A stretch of DNA of 64,000 nt from a virus: positions 62,001 through 126,000 of the IMG/VR virus record IMGVR_UViG_3300037245_001077; one strand, given 5' to 3'. The notes under the pieces are model-generated. The model had not been told where the DNA came from, did not search any database, and saw only the letters and a list, made by a program, of their open reading frames with translations. The position numbers were made by a program, and so were the translations under genes. Positions 56,701 through 64,000 of the stretch are shown here, one piece after another (position 1 is the first letter of the stretch; each line of letters starts with the position of its first letter).

Positions 56701-56885
56701 CTGATCTCCATGGACGTATTTTGGCACAATGGGCTTCGGCTAAGTTTATGGTGGTCGCAAGTCATGATCCTAAAGGAGTGCGTCGGATTGAACAACGGAG
56801 ATTCTATAGCGCCCGATCAAGAGAAGTTCAGCAGGCTGCCCCCATGGGAGACCATCGTTACGCTAAGATGCTACGGACAGATTAA
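53775..56885 (+). CDS. Giant unknown virion protein candidate (1036 aa)
   Basis: 1036 residues, basic, no signal peptide or obvious membrane segment, and no catalytic motif I can identify. An alpha/beta N-terminal region, a polar linker around residues 255-300 (KPEGTPEVPKEEDKPTFRRQ), and long mixed regions after it. It sits between the protamine-like protein and other large basic proteins within the head block, so an internal or ejected virion protein is likely by context. The ATTATG start has no strong site; the stop overlaps the next ATG (TAATG). Confidence 0.55.
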   Translation: MRVGDTFPSNVRWRFYDIMEIDQKEFRKRSNHNGITKLMWHGLFGGNSKTLPMVYVNGIPAEETPDREKYLVLRPKGREGLLSATALATKHGHLPRSFSAYLVAPSPEFFESLSVKAYGLWQDVADRKITAKAAEGKIEDFVNREADKIVLGRIVIRANSRSTKREWTSFQVSADMGSREVMRWGGLAVGTSNFPAQEKAKLTTGISPSNRELDVRSAVTLNYYAGAWKLFQKFVTSPRTSEGPIAQLHKALNAGSVREGYDTADTPHKRKPEGTPEVPKEEDKPTFRRQEYNRSKVVPSRPVTGGGDAANFVTAKTSEKVWQNAQGVYIVPKDMNRRSMGRLQPVSTVAPLVETSEFKVIFGIVYDHPLFNSRLKDQIWWYSNRNQFIASAKEYAMMFGDQAHLAYRIIPKRGKLANTYISKNVFSSQFTSPEVNETTIELGRLVQSFIRAGKEGQRQYPVIVQKRLGITEKDIRNTDKDERPESVTPEAWVHYLRWVRRQTRGVLGLNIMASIPKKYVDLDTGKLKPLQFSRYDQKARIGRKRTEQFTGEKDAKGKAIEPWGLYLIQYLLAYKANRSMSGATFMIPLNVLRATKVELSPRNSLKRIDAISLKKLLREHYNKYRFLSSGNWHFIKAETHLHFPFARLIRPMVVVSKEKLDKINQKISYPGIRRTHHGYVIDGIEYSAYAMVVAMPPSVADKEFGLLNRHAYARQIIDEPEMVYRLRRTIRGHRQSMRDMGLTNVYLKLQGLTDEDPDVMMGKSPGVSFHTKKSLAGTDPIDVLGKTSTILPTDYYAKFNEIGKRWEPIIKSVLDRAGNVVKRTVMGYQSTNDLAQKHSAYIQYIEEVIKLNPAVRGYLKRYLADLARVRATPGTEQGEMAAAADIFVKYLEREVNPGSGKHYRVPTLINRLGLTEYHAPWGSVHGSSQMMTTKAPSEDVAKLIILHRLLRRSAQNKAVGRVMNVTRFRGRGKLFPDLHGRILAQWASAKFMVVASHDPKGVRRIEQRRFYSARSREVQQAAPMGDHRYAKMLRTD

Positions 56886-57934
56886 TGGGTTTTTTGGTTA
56901 TCGAACGTCACGTATTTTACGCAGAGGGGAAAGAATATGCTGACCCGCGTTCTGCTGGGCAGACTCATCTCTTTTTGCGTCACCAACGTGTGCCTTGGGA
57001 AAATAGTTTCTACAAGAGCGTGGTATACCTTTCTGGTGCTCAGTTGTCTACTCCTCCTTCTAGTGGAGGACGTTCGGCTGGAATCGAAACCATGCGTGAG
57101 TACTTTTTGGGGAGTAAGAAATATGCTCACCCAAGACTTATCGTGGGGGATATCCATTCATCTAATGAAATTATGTCCAAGAGTCAGATCGGGCAACTTT
57201 TAGTAGGGTCATACGCTCGCCGGTACAGTGCTTTCGCTAGAGAACACACAATCCGAAAGCCTAAAGACAGAGGGAATGAGGGGTGGTTTGTTTTTGACCC
57301 CTCTCAACCTGGACGGAAAGCGTTGAAGCGGGATACCTACTTACGGTTGGCTAGAGCAGTAGTCAAGAAGATGTCTCCTAACAAAACTACGCGCCCTAAA
57401 ATGTACACAGGTAAAGATGGTCGTCGTCGGCGTTATGACACGGACAAGATTATTGTTTTGGGTATGGGGTATCGGTTAGCTTACTACCACGGTCCAACTT
57501 CTGAGTTGGCGGATATGGGAGCCGATAACAAGCTGCAACGTCGAGTTAACCAGTTCTTAAGTAAGCAAGCAGGCTCTGTAGGTGAAGCAGGGAAAGAACA
57601 GTGGTTCGTACTTGGGAAGTTCAAGACCGCGTATGCGAGTGTTCGTGCGCGTCCTACTCCTCATGGTAGACAGATGAAGGTTTTAACTTACCGTCAGGGT
57701 AAGGGTTTACGCCCAGTAGCTAGAGAAGAAAGTACAGCCATTAGGCCCCTGTTCATTGTTAACGCTAGGACAGAACAAGAAGCTAAAGAGGAGGCTCAAA
57801 AGCGTTTTTCGCAGATGATGGGTACAGATTCGGTCCAACGTCGGCAAGCTGTACTTCAACAGGAGAAGTGGGTTGATAGCGGAGAAGCTGTCATCCCGCG
57901 TAGAATATGGAACATGCACCGCTCAAACCATTAG
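56885..57934 (+). CDS. Unknown basic head-block protein
   Basis: 349 residues, basic, Tyr/Arg-rich, coupled to the giant gene by TAATG. A central segment with GKDGRRRRYDTDKIIVLG suggests a folded alpha/beta domain with a basic loop. Not recognised. Context suggests a virion-internal protein. Confidence 0.5.
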   Translation: MGFLVIERHVFYAEGKEYADPRSAGQTHLFLRHQRVPWENSFYKSVVYLSGAQLSTPPSSGGRSAGIETMREYFLGSKKYAHPRLIVGDIHSSNEIMSKSQIGQLLVGSYARRYSAFAREHTIRKPKDRGNEGWFVFDPSQPGRKALKRDTYLRLARAVVKKMSPNKTTRPKMYTGKDGRRRRYDTDKIIVLGMGYRLAYYHGPTSELADMGADNKLQRRVNQFLSKQAGSVGEAGKEQWFVLGKFKTAYASVRARPTPHGRQMKVLTYRQGKGLRPVAREESTAIRPLFIVNARTEQEAKEEAQKRFSQMMGTDSVQRRQAVLQQEKWVDSGEAVIPRRIWNMHRSNH

Positions 57935-57966
57935 AGGACTTCTCTTAAAAAGTTTGGTTCCTGAGG

Positions 57967-57974
57967 GTTTATTG
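57967..57974 (+). promoter_or_regulatory. Recurring TTTATTG element (possible late promoter)
   Basis: GTTTATTG lies in the 74-nt gap after 57934 and 34 nt before the next start. Confidence 0.35.
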
Positions 57975-58008
57975 TGTGTGGATGCATAGATTTGATAGGA
58001 GGATTGAC

Positions 58009-58377
58009 ATGAATCGCCCAATAGACACGCTCTACTATCAGTGGGTTGCTAATGAAGAAGACAAGCAGATCCCAACTGTGTTTGAAGAGATTACTGAAAT
58101 GGAAGACGCTGAGAAGTTCGATGACCTTCTAAGCGTGTATGCTGATGCCGTTGCTGCCCTGATCGAAGGGGAAGTAGCACATCGTGCGCTGATCGAAGAG
58201 TACATCACCCAGGCCACTTGTGACGAAGCATTGCAGGAAGCTGGCCAAGAAGAAATTGCCCAAGCCATCCAAGAGATGGAAGACGTTCAAGAGAGTGAAC
58301 AAGACGTAACCGCTTGCAGGAATTCTTTGGATATCCTGCACACTAGCCTCGTGAAAACGTTTGCTCGGGGCGAGTAA
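58009..58377 (+). CDS. Acidic helical protein
   Basis: The start at 58009 has AGGAGGATTGAC. 122 residues, highly acidic, all-helical, Glu/Ala/Gln-rich. In a head block such composition fits a scaffold or core component, but sequence proof is lacking. Confidence 0.5.
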   Translation: MNRPIDTLYYQWVANEEDKQIPTVFEEITEMEDAEKFDDLLSVYADAVAALIEGEVAHRALIEEYITQATCDEALQEAGQEEIAQAIQEMEDVQESEQDVTACRNSLDILHTSLVKTFARGE

Positions 58378-58382
58378 AACTG

Positions 58383-58856
58383 ATGAATAAGAAACCGTTA
58401 GTTCGGGCGTCACAGATCACCAATGCTGAGGCTGTACGTGAGGCTCTAAATCGGCTACTATACGGCGACGATGAAGCGCCTAGAGACACGAAAGCTTACG
58501 GTTGGAACAAGCTCCACTATGATGAGGGGAGAGACGACATGAAGATGTGGTACGAAGAATTGCAGGACATTGATAAGGTCATTTCGGAAGCTGAAGAGGT
58601 TAACCCTACAGACCTACCCACGGGTGGGTTAGTAGAGAAGCTGGATGTCGCAGCAGAGAAATTGAGTAGTTGGTACGCAGCGGCTGTGCCTATTTACCAA
58701 AAGCGCATTCTCCATATTCGTTATGACGAGTTGGCAGAGCTTGCTGGTGACCTTCGTTCTGGAAAGATTAACTCGGCAGAAGCTCAAGCACGTTTTGACG
58801 ATGTGATGGCAGACGTTAGTGAGATTGTAGACTTTTCGAAGTTCATGGAGGGTTAA
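58383..58856 (+). CDS. Helical protein of the head block
   Basis: 157 residues, helical, acidic C-terminal half, starting MNKKPLVRASQITNAEAVRE. It begins 5 nt after the acidic protein. Not recognised; may work with it. Confidence 0.5.
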   Translation: MNKKPLVRASQITNAEAVREALNRLLYGDDEAPRDTKAYGWNKLHYDEGRDDMKMWYEELQDIDKVISEAEEVNPTDLPTGGLVEKLDVAAEKLSSWYAAAVPIYQKRILHIRYDELAELAGDLRSGKINSAEAQARFDDVMADVSEIVDFSKFMEG

Positions 58857-58859
58857 GCC

Positions 58860-59228
58860 ATGCCGACCCTATCGTTTGATGGGTCGGTCTACTACTCTAG
58901 CGAGGTTGATCGTAGGGAGCTAGTAAGGCTTGCCCCGTCGTATGATGTTGATGTGCTCATGCAACGTGCTCGGTCTACTATCGTGGCCGCTGACGTTCAT
59001 GAAATCAACTTTACTGATTTGCCTAACAACAAGGCTACCAACATTCTTCTCTCTGTAGCAGAGGGGGATGTTGATGTGGCTATTACGGATGATAATTCCG
59101 TTGTCAGTACGTATAACCTAAAACCGTCAGGTATGATAATCTTGATGAATACGCTTGTTACGGACCTCACTATTACGGCTATTGCCGACTCCGTGTATGA
59201 CTTGATCGCTGCTGGGAAAGCATCATAA
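58860..59228 (+). CDS. Small beta-rich virion protein
   Basis: 122 residues. MPTLSFDGSVYYSSEVDRRE, with INFTDLPNNKATNILLSVAE, has the look of a small beta-barrel or decoration protein. Coupled to the next gene (TAATG). Not recognised. Confidence 0.5.
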   Translation: MPTLSFDGSVYYSSEVDRRELVRLAPSYDVDVLMQRARSTIVAADVHEINFTDLPNNKATNILLSVAEGDVDVAITDDNSVVSTYNLKPSGMIILMNTLVTDLTITAIADSVYDLIAAGKAS

Positions 59229-61408
59229 TGCGATTTCCAAAGATACCTTCTGTACCTGAGCTAGGGCTATTTTATGGGGATCAGGGGGGACCGGGAACGA
59301 GTCTCCCTTCTTCTGATGCCCATAAGCTATGTCCTTTTTTAGCTGGGGAAGACAAGGCGTTTTGCTCGTTGGATGGGGCCTTGTGCCCTTTCATCGGGTT
59401 TAACTACCGTAGGTGTAAGAAGTACACCAACAACATGGCTAAGGGTACTTTGCAAGCCAATGACAGGGTTTCAGGTTCCAGTAAACCCCCCCGCATGGAG
59501 GCCCTCACAGAAGCGGCCAAAAAAAGGGGGTCCGCAAGTGAAGAAGACGTTACCAAAGCCTTAGATAGTCTTGAAGCTAAAGACATTAAGTCAGGGCTGT
59601 TTGCTGCTTTCGCTACTGACTTAGGAGTTCTAGCGGATGAAGGTGCGTCTCCAGAGGAATTAAAATCTCTCCAAGCAGAAATTGAACAGCAACTGTTGGC
59701 TTTTAAGCTTGTAACTCCCCCTATCATTGGGGAACCTGAGCCTGGAGAAACTGCGAAAGAGCGTAAAACAAGAGAAAAATTCGCAAGTAAGAGGATCAAC
59801 GCTCAAAAATTTCAACTTGAAAGAAAAAGAAAACTTGTAAACGCTTACATTGTTCGTACACTGGGTAGTATAGATGACAGTGGACGTAGGGCGAATGTTC
59901 AGATTGCCGCTGATGCTTTGTTCGATTTTGCCACTATGAGTGTGGAACAAGGTGTTCCAGATATAACACACTACCAAACACGACAAACCAATATCCGTCA
60001 TCATGATGCAGGAAACACGGAAGATCTGTTTTTCGGTAAGTACTCAGAGCGCATGAAGCACTCAGCTACATCTGCCAGTACAGAAGACCCAGACAACCGT
60101 CCCCATGAGCCACGTAAGGGACCGAATAGGGGTGCAAGTGCTCCTGATCCTAAAGGGCACCCTGGCCCAAGGCCCAGAAAGTCTTACGCTGGAGAGTCCC
60201 AAGCTAAAGCTAGAAATGCTTATGAGGCCCAAAAAAGAGCGGATAAGGCAGCAAGAAAACTTTTTAAAAAAGCCAAGAAGAAGGCTAAAAAGAAGGCTAG
60301 GGATAGACGTTTTAAAGAGCTAGAGAAAGAAGTAGCTAAAGGTGCATCTCCCGCGTATAAAGCATATAAGCGTCACCCTAGCGGACAAGCCCAAACTAGC
60401 ACGAAAGCACGTACCGCAGAGCAATTTGCTGGTTGGGCAAATGAGCTGTCTAAACATTACTCACAAGAGACTATAGACGCTGTTTTCCGTGGAGGAAATC
60501 GTGACGCAGATCAGAATATAGAGACAACAAAACAATCAGCCGAAAAACTCTATGCGAATAATGATGTTAAGAGTATTGCAGATTTACAAAAAGGACTTTT
60601 AGCAAAGTTGAGCAAGTTTGATGATATCGAGCACAAGAAAAAGGTTTTCGATTTAGAGTTTGAAGAAAATAAGAGAAAAGCACGGATACTTGACCCACGT
60701 CTAGACGAAAAGTTGAGAGCTTGGAAAACTGATCCAGAGCGATTGGGTAAAATTGCTACGATGCAAAATAAGGCCATTCGTAGACTCTATAGACTTGAAT
60801 ACCAAAAAGTAAAAATTGGTAACAGTGAGGTTATGCAAACTATTCGTAAAGCCACGGTACCTATGATGACCCGTGCAGACTATGAAGTTATTCGTATGTC
60901 TGAACAGCTTGGGTTGGCCGCAATCCAGAAGCAACATCAGTATGGACGCAAATATGGTAAATTTAACAGTTGGGTGTTGTTTGCAAAATCAATAGTTATA
61001 CCTGCTTTTGCCGCATCTCTGGGGTATACTCAGTATATCCCTATCCTTAGCCGTGCTTTCCCACAGCCCTGGTTAGACTCTTTCTACTTTGCTTACGTAG
61101 AAACACCTTTGCCCAAGTACCAAAGGTATGGGGGTAAAGATGATGGGCTGGTAATGTCTCGTGACGATAAGAGTATGATCAGCCAGCGTATGGTTTCTGG
61201 GCGTAGCAAGAAACTCATGAAGGGCTTTGATAAAGACTATGTTATGCCCCCGGATAGAGCGGTACTACACACCCAGTGGCGTCCTACCACTAAGAAGAGT
61301 TGGGGAAAAATTCGCCATAAAGAGTTGGCAAGACGGTTTCATGCTGCTAAAGTTAAGCCCCCTGCGGGTGCGGCTGATACTTGGCGTCGTGGGTTCTTAC
61401 GGAGATAA
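59228..61408 (+). CDS. Large basic protein with N-terminal Cys cluster
   Basis: 726 residues. Residues about 35-64 contain four cysteines, CPFLAGEDKAFC, then SLDGALC and YRRC, a likely zinc or iron-sulfur site. Residues about 275-365 are a disordered Lys/Ala/Pro tract; the C-terminal third includes a hydrophobic segment (WVLFAKSIVIPAFAASLGY). A mixture of basic, Cys and membrane-like parts suggests an ejected internal protein. No family recognised. Confidence 0.5.
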   Translation: MRFPKIPSVPELGLFYGDQGGPGTSLPSSDAHKLCPFLAGEDKAFCSLDGALCPFIGFNYRRCKKYTNNMAKGTLQANDRVSGSSKPPRMEALTEAAKKRGSASEEDVTKALDSLEAKDIKSGLFAAFATDLGVLADEGASPEELKSLQAEIEQQLLAFKLVTPPIIGEPEPGETAKERKTREKFASKRINAQKFQLERKRKLVNAYIVRTLGSIDDSGRRANVQIAADALFDFATMSVEQGVPDITHYQTRQTNIRHHDAGNTEDLFFGKYSERMKHSATSASTEDPDNRPHEPRKGPNRGASAPDPKGHPGPRPRKSYAGESQAKARNAYEAQKRADKAARKLFKKAKKKAKKKARDRRFKELEKEVAKGASPAYKAYKRHPSGQAQTSTKARTAEQFAGWANELSKHYSQETIDAVFRGGNRDADQNIETTKQSAEKLYANNDVKSIADLQKGLLAKLSKFDDIEHKKKVFDLEFEENKRKARILDPRLDEKLRAWKTDPERLGKIATMQNKAIRRLYRLEYQKVKIGNSEVMQTIRKATVPMMTRADYEVIRMSEQLGLAAIQKQHQYGRKYGKFNSWVLFAKSIVIPAFAASLGYTQYIPILSRAFPQPWLDSFYFAYVETPLPKYQRYGGKDDGLVMSRDDKSMISQRMVSGRSKKLMKGFDKDYVMPPDRAVLHTQWRPTTKKSWGKIRHKELARRFHAAKVKPPAGAADTWRRGFLRR

Positions 61409-61410
61409 TA

Positions 61411-62889
61411 ATGGCTCGTACTACACCACGTAAGGTTACTCCTAAACTCCAGTCTGTTGGAGGTGCGCGTCCTGTTAGATTTGAGGGCGGGACAGAGATG
61501 GAGTTGCATGGGTATTTGATCCCTGAGAAGCAAGAAGCTCGGGTAGAGATACCTATTTTCCAACATGCCTTCTACCCCACGCTCAAGCATACTGACCTTG
61601 ACGTTAAGCAGAACATCACCTACCGCTCTGTAACGCTTCCCTCCTTGTCCACCCTTAGGGCACATGGTATCGAGGCTGAGAGGGCCGTTTTTGTGGCTGA
61701 GGTGGTCGTTCATCCTCGGTACATCAAACACGCAAATTATTTCCGGGGGGATTTTCCTGCGAGCATGAAGACTCTTGCCCGTCGAGAAAATATCGTTTTT
61801 CTTTTCGCAGCTAACGATATGCCCTCGGCTAGGTTAAAGCGGAAGCAGGTTTTGAACTTCTGGCGTTTATCCTTTTCTCCTCTTTTGTTGAAGGGGAGAC
61901 AGTACACCTCTGGGCGTATGAGCTTCTTTATGGTTGCGCCTCCAGAGTCTGTGTCTAAGTTTAAGAGGTCGCTTAACCTTGAGGGTGTAACTGCGGAAAA
62001 CGTTAACAAGATTTTAGAATATTACCCTGCGGTTAGCCGTACACGGAGACCAAGAAAACGTGGACCTCGTGCGAAGTACACGGTTGAAGAGCGTAGGTTG
62101 GCTAACGAGTTGGTGAAAGAAACTTCCAGTAGGTTGTCAGACCAACTACTTCCTTTGGTGACTTCAAAATTTGACATCGCACCGAACTCGTCTACAGCTA
62201 AGCAGTTGGATGCTTATTTGAGTAATCCCGCTACTAGCCGAGAACTGATAAAGGCTACAGAAGGTAAGCGTAATCGTGCTTGGGCAGTAAAGAAATGGGT
62301 GAAGTCATCCATGCTTCCCCGTGTAATAGAGATTGCCAAGGACGAAGCGGCAATGGCAGGGGAGTCTATAGTCCGTTTTGCTGTTCTTGCAACTATCACA
62401 ACAGGAGTTAATATCGCCCTAGGACAGGCACAAGCCAGTAGAATAGGTAAAAAAATTAACGCCCTTCAGAAACTTGAGTATAAGCCTTCTCGGATGGCTT
62501 CGCATACACAGGTAGGCGCAGGGACTCTGGCTTTCAAGTTCTCACCTAATGCTAAAGACTTGTCTTCTATGCAACTGCAAGTAACCAAAAAAGCGATGGC
62601 AGAAATTATGGGCAATTTTGGGCAGTGGGATTACACTTCCGCACAAGGGTCTCTTTTTGACATCACGCTGAACTTGCACAATAAAACTAAACCAATAACA
62701 GTTAAATTGGACCATGCTGCGTTAAGAGTTCACCGGGGGCAGAACAAAGAGAACTTAGGGCCTTTTGCACATAAAAGTCAAGATAACTACCTCACCCAAC
62801 ATATTCTACCCGGCGTAGAACGAGAACTGAACATGTGGTTCCAGCACGGTAGAGAGTCTGAAGAAGATAGTCTACTAGGCAATTATTAA
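61411..62889 (+). CDS. Large basic protein
   Basis: The start at 61411 has CGGAGATAAT. 492 residues, basic. Beta-rich N-terminal half, with an Arg/Lys linker (RTRRPRKRGPRAKYTVEERR) around residue 210, then helical. A small-residue stretch (FAVLATITTGVNIALGQAQA) may insert in a membrane. TAATG coupling to the next gene. Not recognised. Confidence 0.5.
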   Translation: MARTTPRKVTPKLQSVGGARPVRFEGGTEMELHGYLIPEKQEARVEIPIFQHAFYPTLKHTDLDVKQNITYRSVTLPSLSTLRAHGIEAERAVFVAEVVVHPRYIKHANYFRGDFPASMKTLARRENIVFLFAANDMPSARLKRKQVLNFWRLSFSPLLLKGRQYTSGRMSFFMVAPPESVSKFKRSLNLEGVTAENVNKILEYYPAVSRTRRPRKRGPRAKYTVEERRLANELVKETSSRLSDQLLPLVTSKFDIAPNSSTAKQLDAYLSNPATSRELIKATEGKRNRAWAVKKWVKSSMLPRVIEIAKDEAAMAGESIVRFAVLATITTGVNIALGQAQASRIGKKINALQKLEYKPSRMASHTQVGAGTLAFKFSPNAKDLSSMQLQVTKKAMAEIMGNFGQWDYTSAQGSLFDITLNLHNKTKPITVKLDHAALRVHRGQNKENLGPFAHKSQDNYLTQHILPGVERELNMWFQHGRESEEDSLLGNY

Positions 62890-63617
62890 TGCTGTACTTA
62901 GAACAAGAAGCTGCCCTTCGTCAGGTTACAGAGGGAGTAGATGTTCTTTCTCACTTCCTAATGGAGCTGTATGATTTAGACGAGGATGATGCTCTAGACA
63001 CAGTACGAGAACTACCTGATCTTATCAATAAAATCCAAGACAATAAGCTCCGAGAATTGTTTGAGGTAGCGGCTAAGCGTGCTCGTACTAAGGTAATCAA
63101 ATTCAATCAACCAAACCCCGATGAGTTCTACCCTGGCCATCCAAAGTTCATGCCGAATATTACAACCAAGAGTACGTTTAACGAGCATATGGCTCAAGCG
63201 TTAGAGCCTTATGTCACATCTATTATGCGTAAAGTAGCTAAGGATCGTGGCCTTAAAGCTCCTGAGGAGCGTGTTGTTAAAGCAGTTATAGCCCAAACAG
63301 ATTGGGCAAGAGCCGCATACGAAGCTAAACGTATGCCCCCTAAGCCTCCTCCAAGCCAATTACGCCGGTTCTTTAGAAAGTATCTTGGTCCATTAGAACG
63401 CAAGTTATCTGGGGCTACAGGTATGTTGTTTGGAATAGCCATGTCTGCCCTTATGATGCAGATGATGTGGCAAACCTTTAAGCATTCCGCTGAAGCAGCA
63501 GGAGGAGGAGTGAAAAGTTTCATACCCTTCTCTCATGCTTCTCAGCACAGAGTGCAGAACAAGTATCAACGCAAACTGGGTATTCCTAAACGGTTCCGAA
63601 CCTTTAAGACCTTCTAA
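62889..63617 (+). CDS. Basic protein with a C-terminal hydrophobic helix
   Basis: 242 residues. Acidic helical N-terminus (about 1-60), a basic middle, and a Met/Gly/Ala-rich hydrophobic helix (GMLFGIAMSALMMQMMW, about residues 178-194) near the end. Again the pattern of basic body plus one membrane-active segment seen in neighbours. Coupled to the next gene by TAATG. Not recognised. Confidence 0.5.
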   Translation: MLYLEQEAALRQVTEGVDVLSHFLMELYDLDEDDALDTVRELPDLINKIQDNKLRELFEVAAKRARTKVIKFNQPNPDEFYPGHPKFMPNITTKSTFNEHMAQALEPYVTSIMRKVAKDRGLKAPEERVVKAVIAQTDWARAAYEAKRMPPKPPPSQLRRFFRKYLGPLERKLSGATGMLFGIAMSALMMQMMWQTFKHSAEAAGGGVKSFIPFSHASQHRVQNKYQRKLGIPKRFRTFKTF

Positions 63618-64000
63618 TGGGGGTTAAACGGCAATGGAAGGTTATGAAGTTGAGGCAGTTGCCTATAGCTGAAGATGTCCGGGCACAGCTTGTCAAGGAT
63701 ATCATTAGGCGTAAGTGCCCTACCGTTAAACTTTATGCCTGGGACGTTCACCATGAAGGTGTTCATCTCGTTGCCAAACAAGCATTTTTCAATCAACAAC
63801 AAGCCCTAAAAGATTGGTATATCTCTAAACGGCTGTGGGAAAAAGAATCTCCTCCGGCTGGGATAGTTGTCTACGCATGGAAAACAGATGTAGATGACAT
63901 CACTAAACACGCTAAGGGTACTTCTTTGCGCGAAATTACGTTGCCTCGTAAGCGGGAGATGGATGTTGTTATCCTCCCCTCCTCTGTACAGGAGGATATA
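63617..64000 (+). CDS. Unknown basic protein, truncated by the window end
   Basis: Starts at ATG overlapping the preceding stop and stays open to position 64000 (128 codons visible). Basic N-terminus (MGVKRQWKVMKLRQLPIAED), alpha/beta composition. The C-terminus is outside the window. Confidence 0.55.
   Translation, partial: MGVKRQWKVMKLRQLPIAEDVRAQLVKDIIRRKCPTVKLYAWDVHHEGVHLVAKQAFFNQQQALKDWYISKRLWEKESPPAGIVVYAWKTDVDDITKHAKGTSLREITLPRKREMDVVILPSSVQEDI

Noticed and set aside
1-64000. Search for integrase, transposase, insertion sequences or attachment repeats
   Set aside because: No recombinase-like protein or flanking direct repeats seen; nothing in this window supports integration or mobile elements.

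Overview
The window is a segment of a large tailed double-stranded DNA phage, either a free phage or a phage contig. Every credible gene reads on the + strand. Genes are tightly packed with ATGA/TAATG overlaps and Shine-Dalgarno sites. A terminase large subunit and a T4 gp20-like portal lie in one late block. Between the early and late genes sits a tRNA/tmRNA/ncRNA block. The host is not directly visible. A secreted lipoprotein with long Thr-Pro repeats (24337-26439) is of a type I associate with Chloroflexota, so such a host is an inference. Promoters of the form TTGACA-N17-TATNNT show that host sigma-70-type RNA polymerase is used for part of the programme.

Layout. (1) 1-10683: early/accessory genes, mostly small and unknown, including several zinc-ribbon proteins, a SLOG/DUF2493 protein, an FmdB-like ribbon, small membrane peptides, a Tat-signal protein and a prepilin-like micro-ORF. 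(2) 10684-11017: AT-rich gene-free region with palindromes. (3) 11018-19468: stable-RNA region with 28 recognisable tRNAs covering all 20 amino acids (Met only as an initiator-type tRNA), a tmRNA, a roughly 1 kb structured RNA that I think is GOLLD-like and that carries an internal tRNA-like cloverleaf, and further tRNA-like or small-RNA candidates. Interleaved are small basic proteins that share an N-terminal MTREELIEAIVE-type peptide. (4) 19498-28354: small genes, a MarR-type regulator, paralogous adhesin-like proteins and the Thr-Pro lipoprotein. (5) 28427-42150: virion and tail-fibre genes, including a triplicated beta-domain and modular DTPxS fibre repeats. (6) 42245-43633: a membrane/coiled-coil protein and a sigma-region-2-like protein behind a near-consensus promoter. 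(7) 43786-64000: packaging and head genes: small proteins, terminase, portal, an HU/IHF-like protein, a MuF-like protein, a protamine-like protein and several large unknown proteins. The last gene runs off the window.

How it may work together (inference): host-type promoters drive early genes and the stable-RNA block. The sigma-like protein may direct late transcription from a recurring CTTTATT element found in the short gaps before late genes. The tRNA set, tmRNA and giant RNA would support translation during lysis. The proteins sharing the N-terminal peptide could be head-targeted internal proteins of a T4-type capsid. No head protease or major capsid gene is recognisable in this window.
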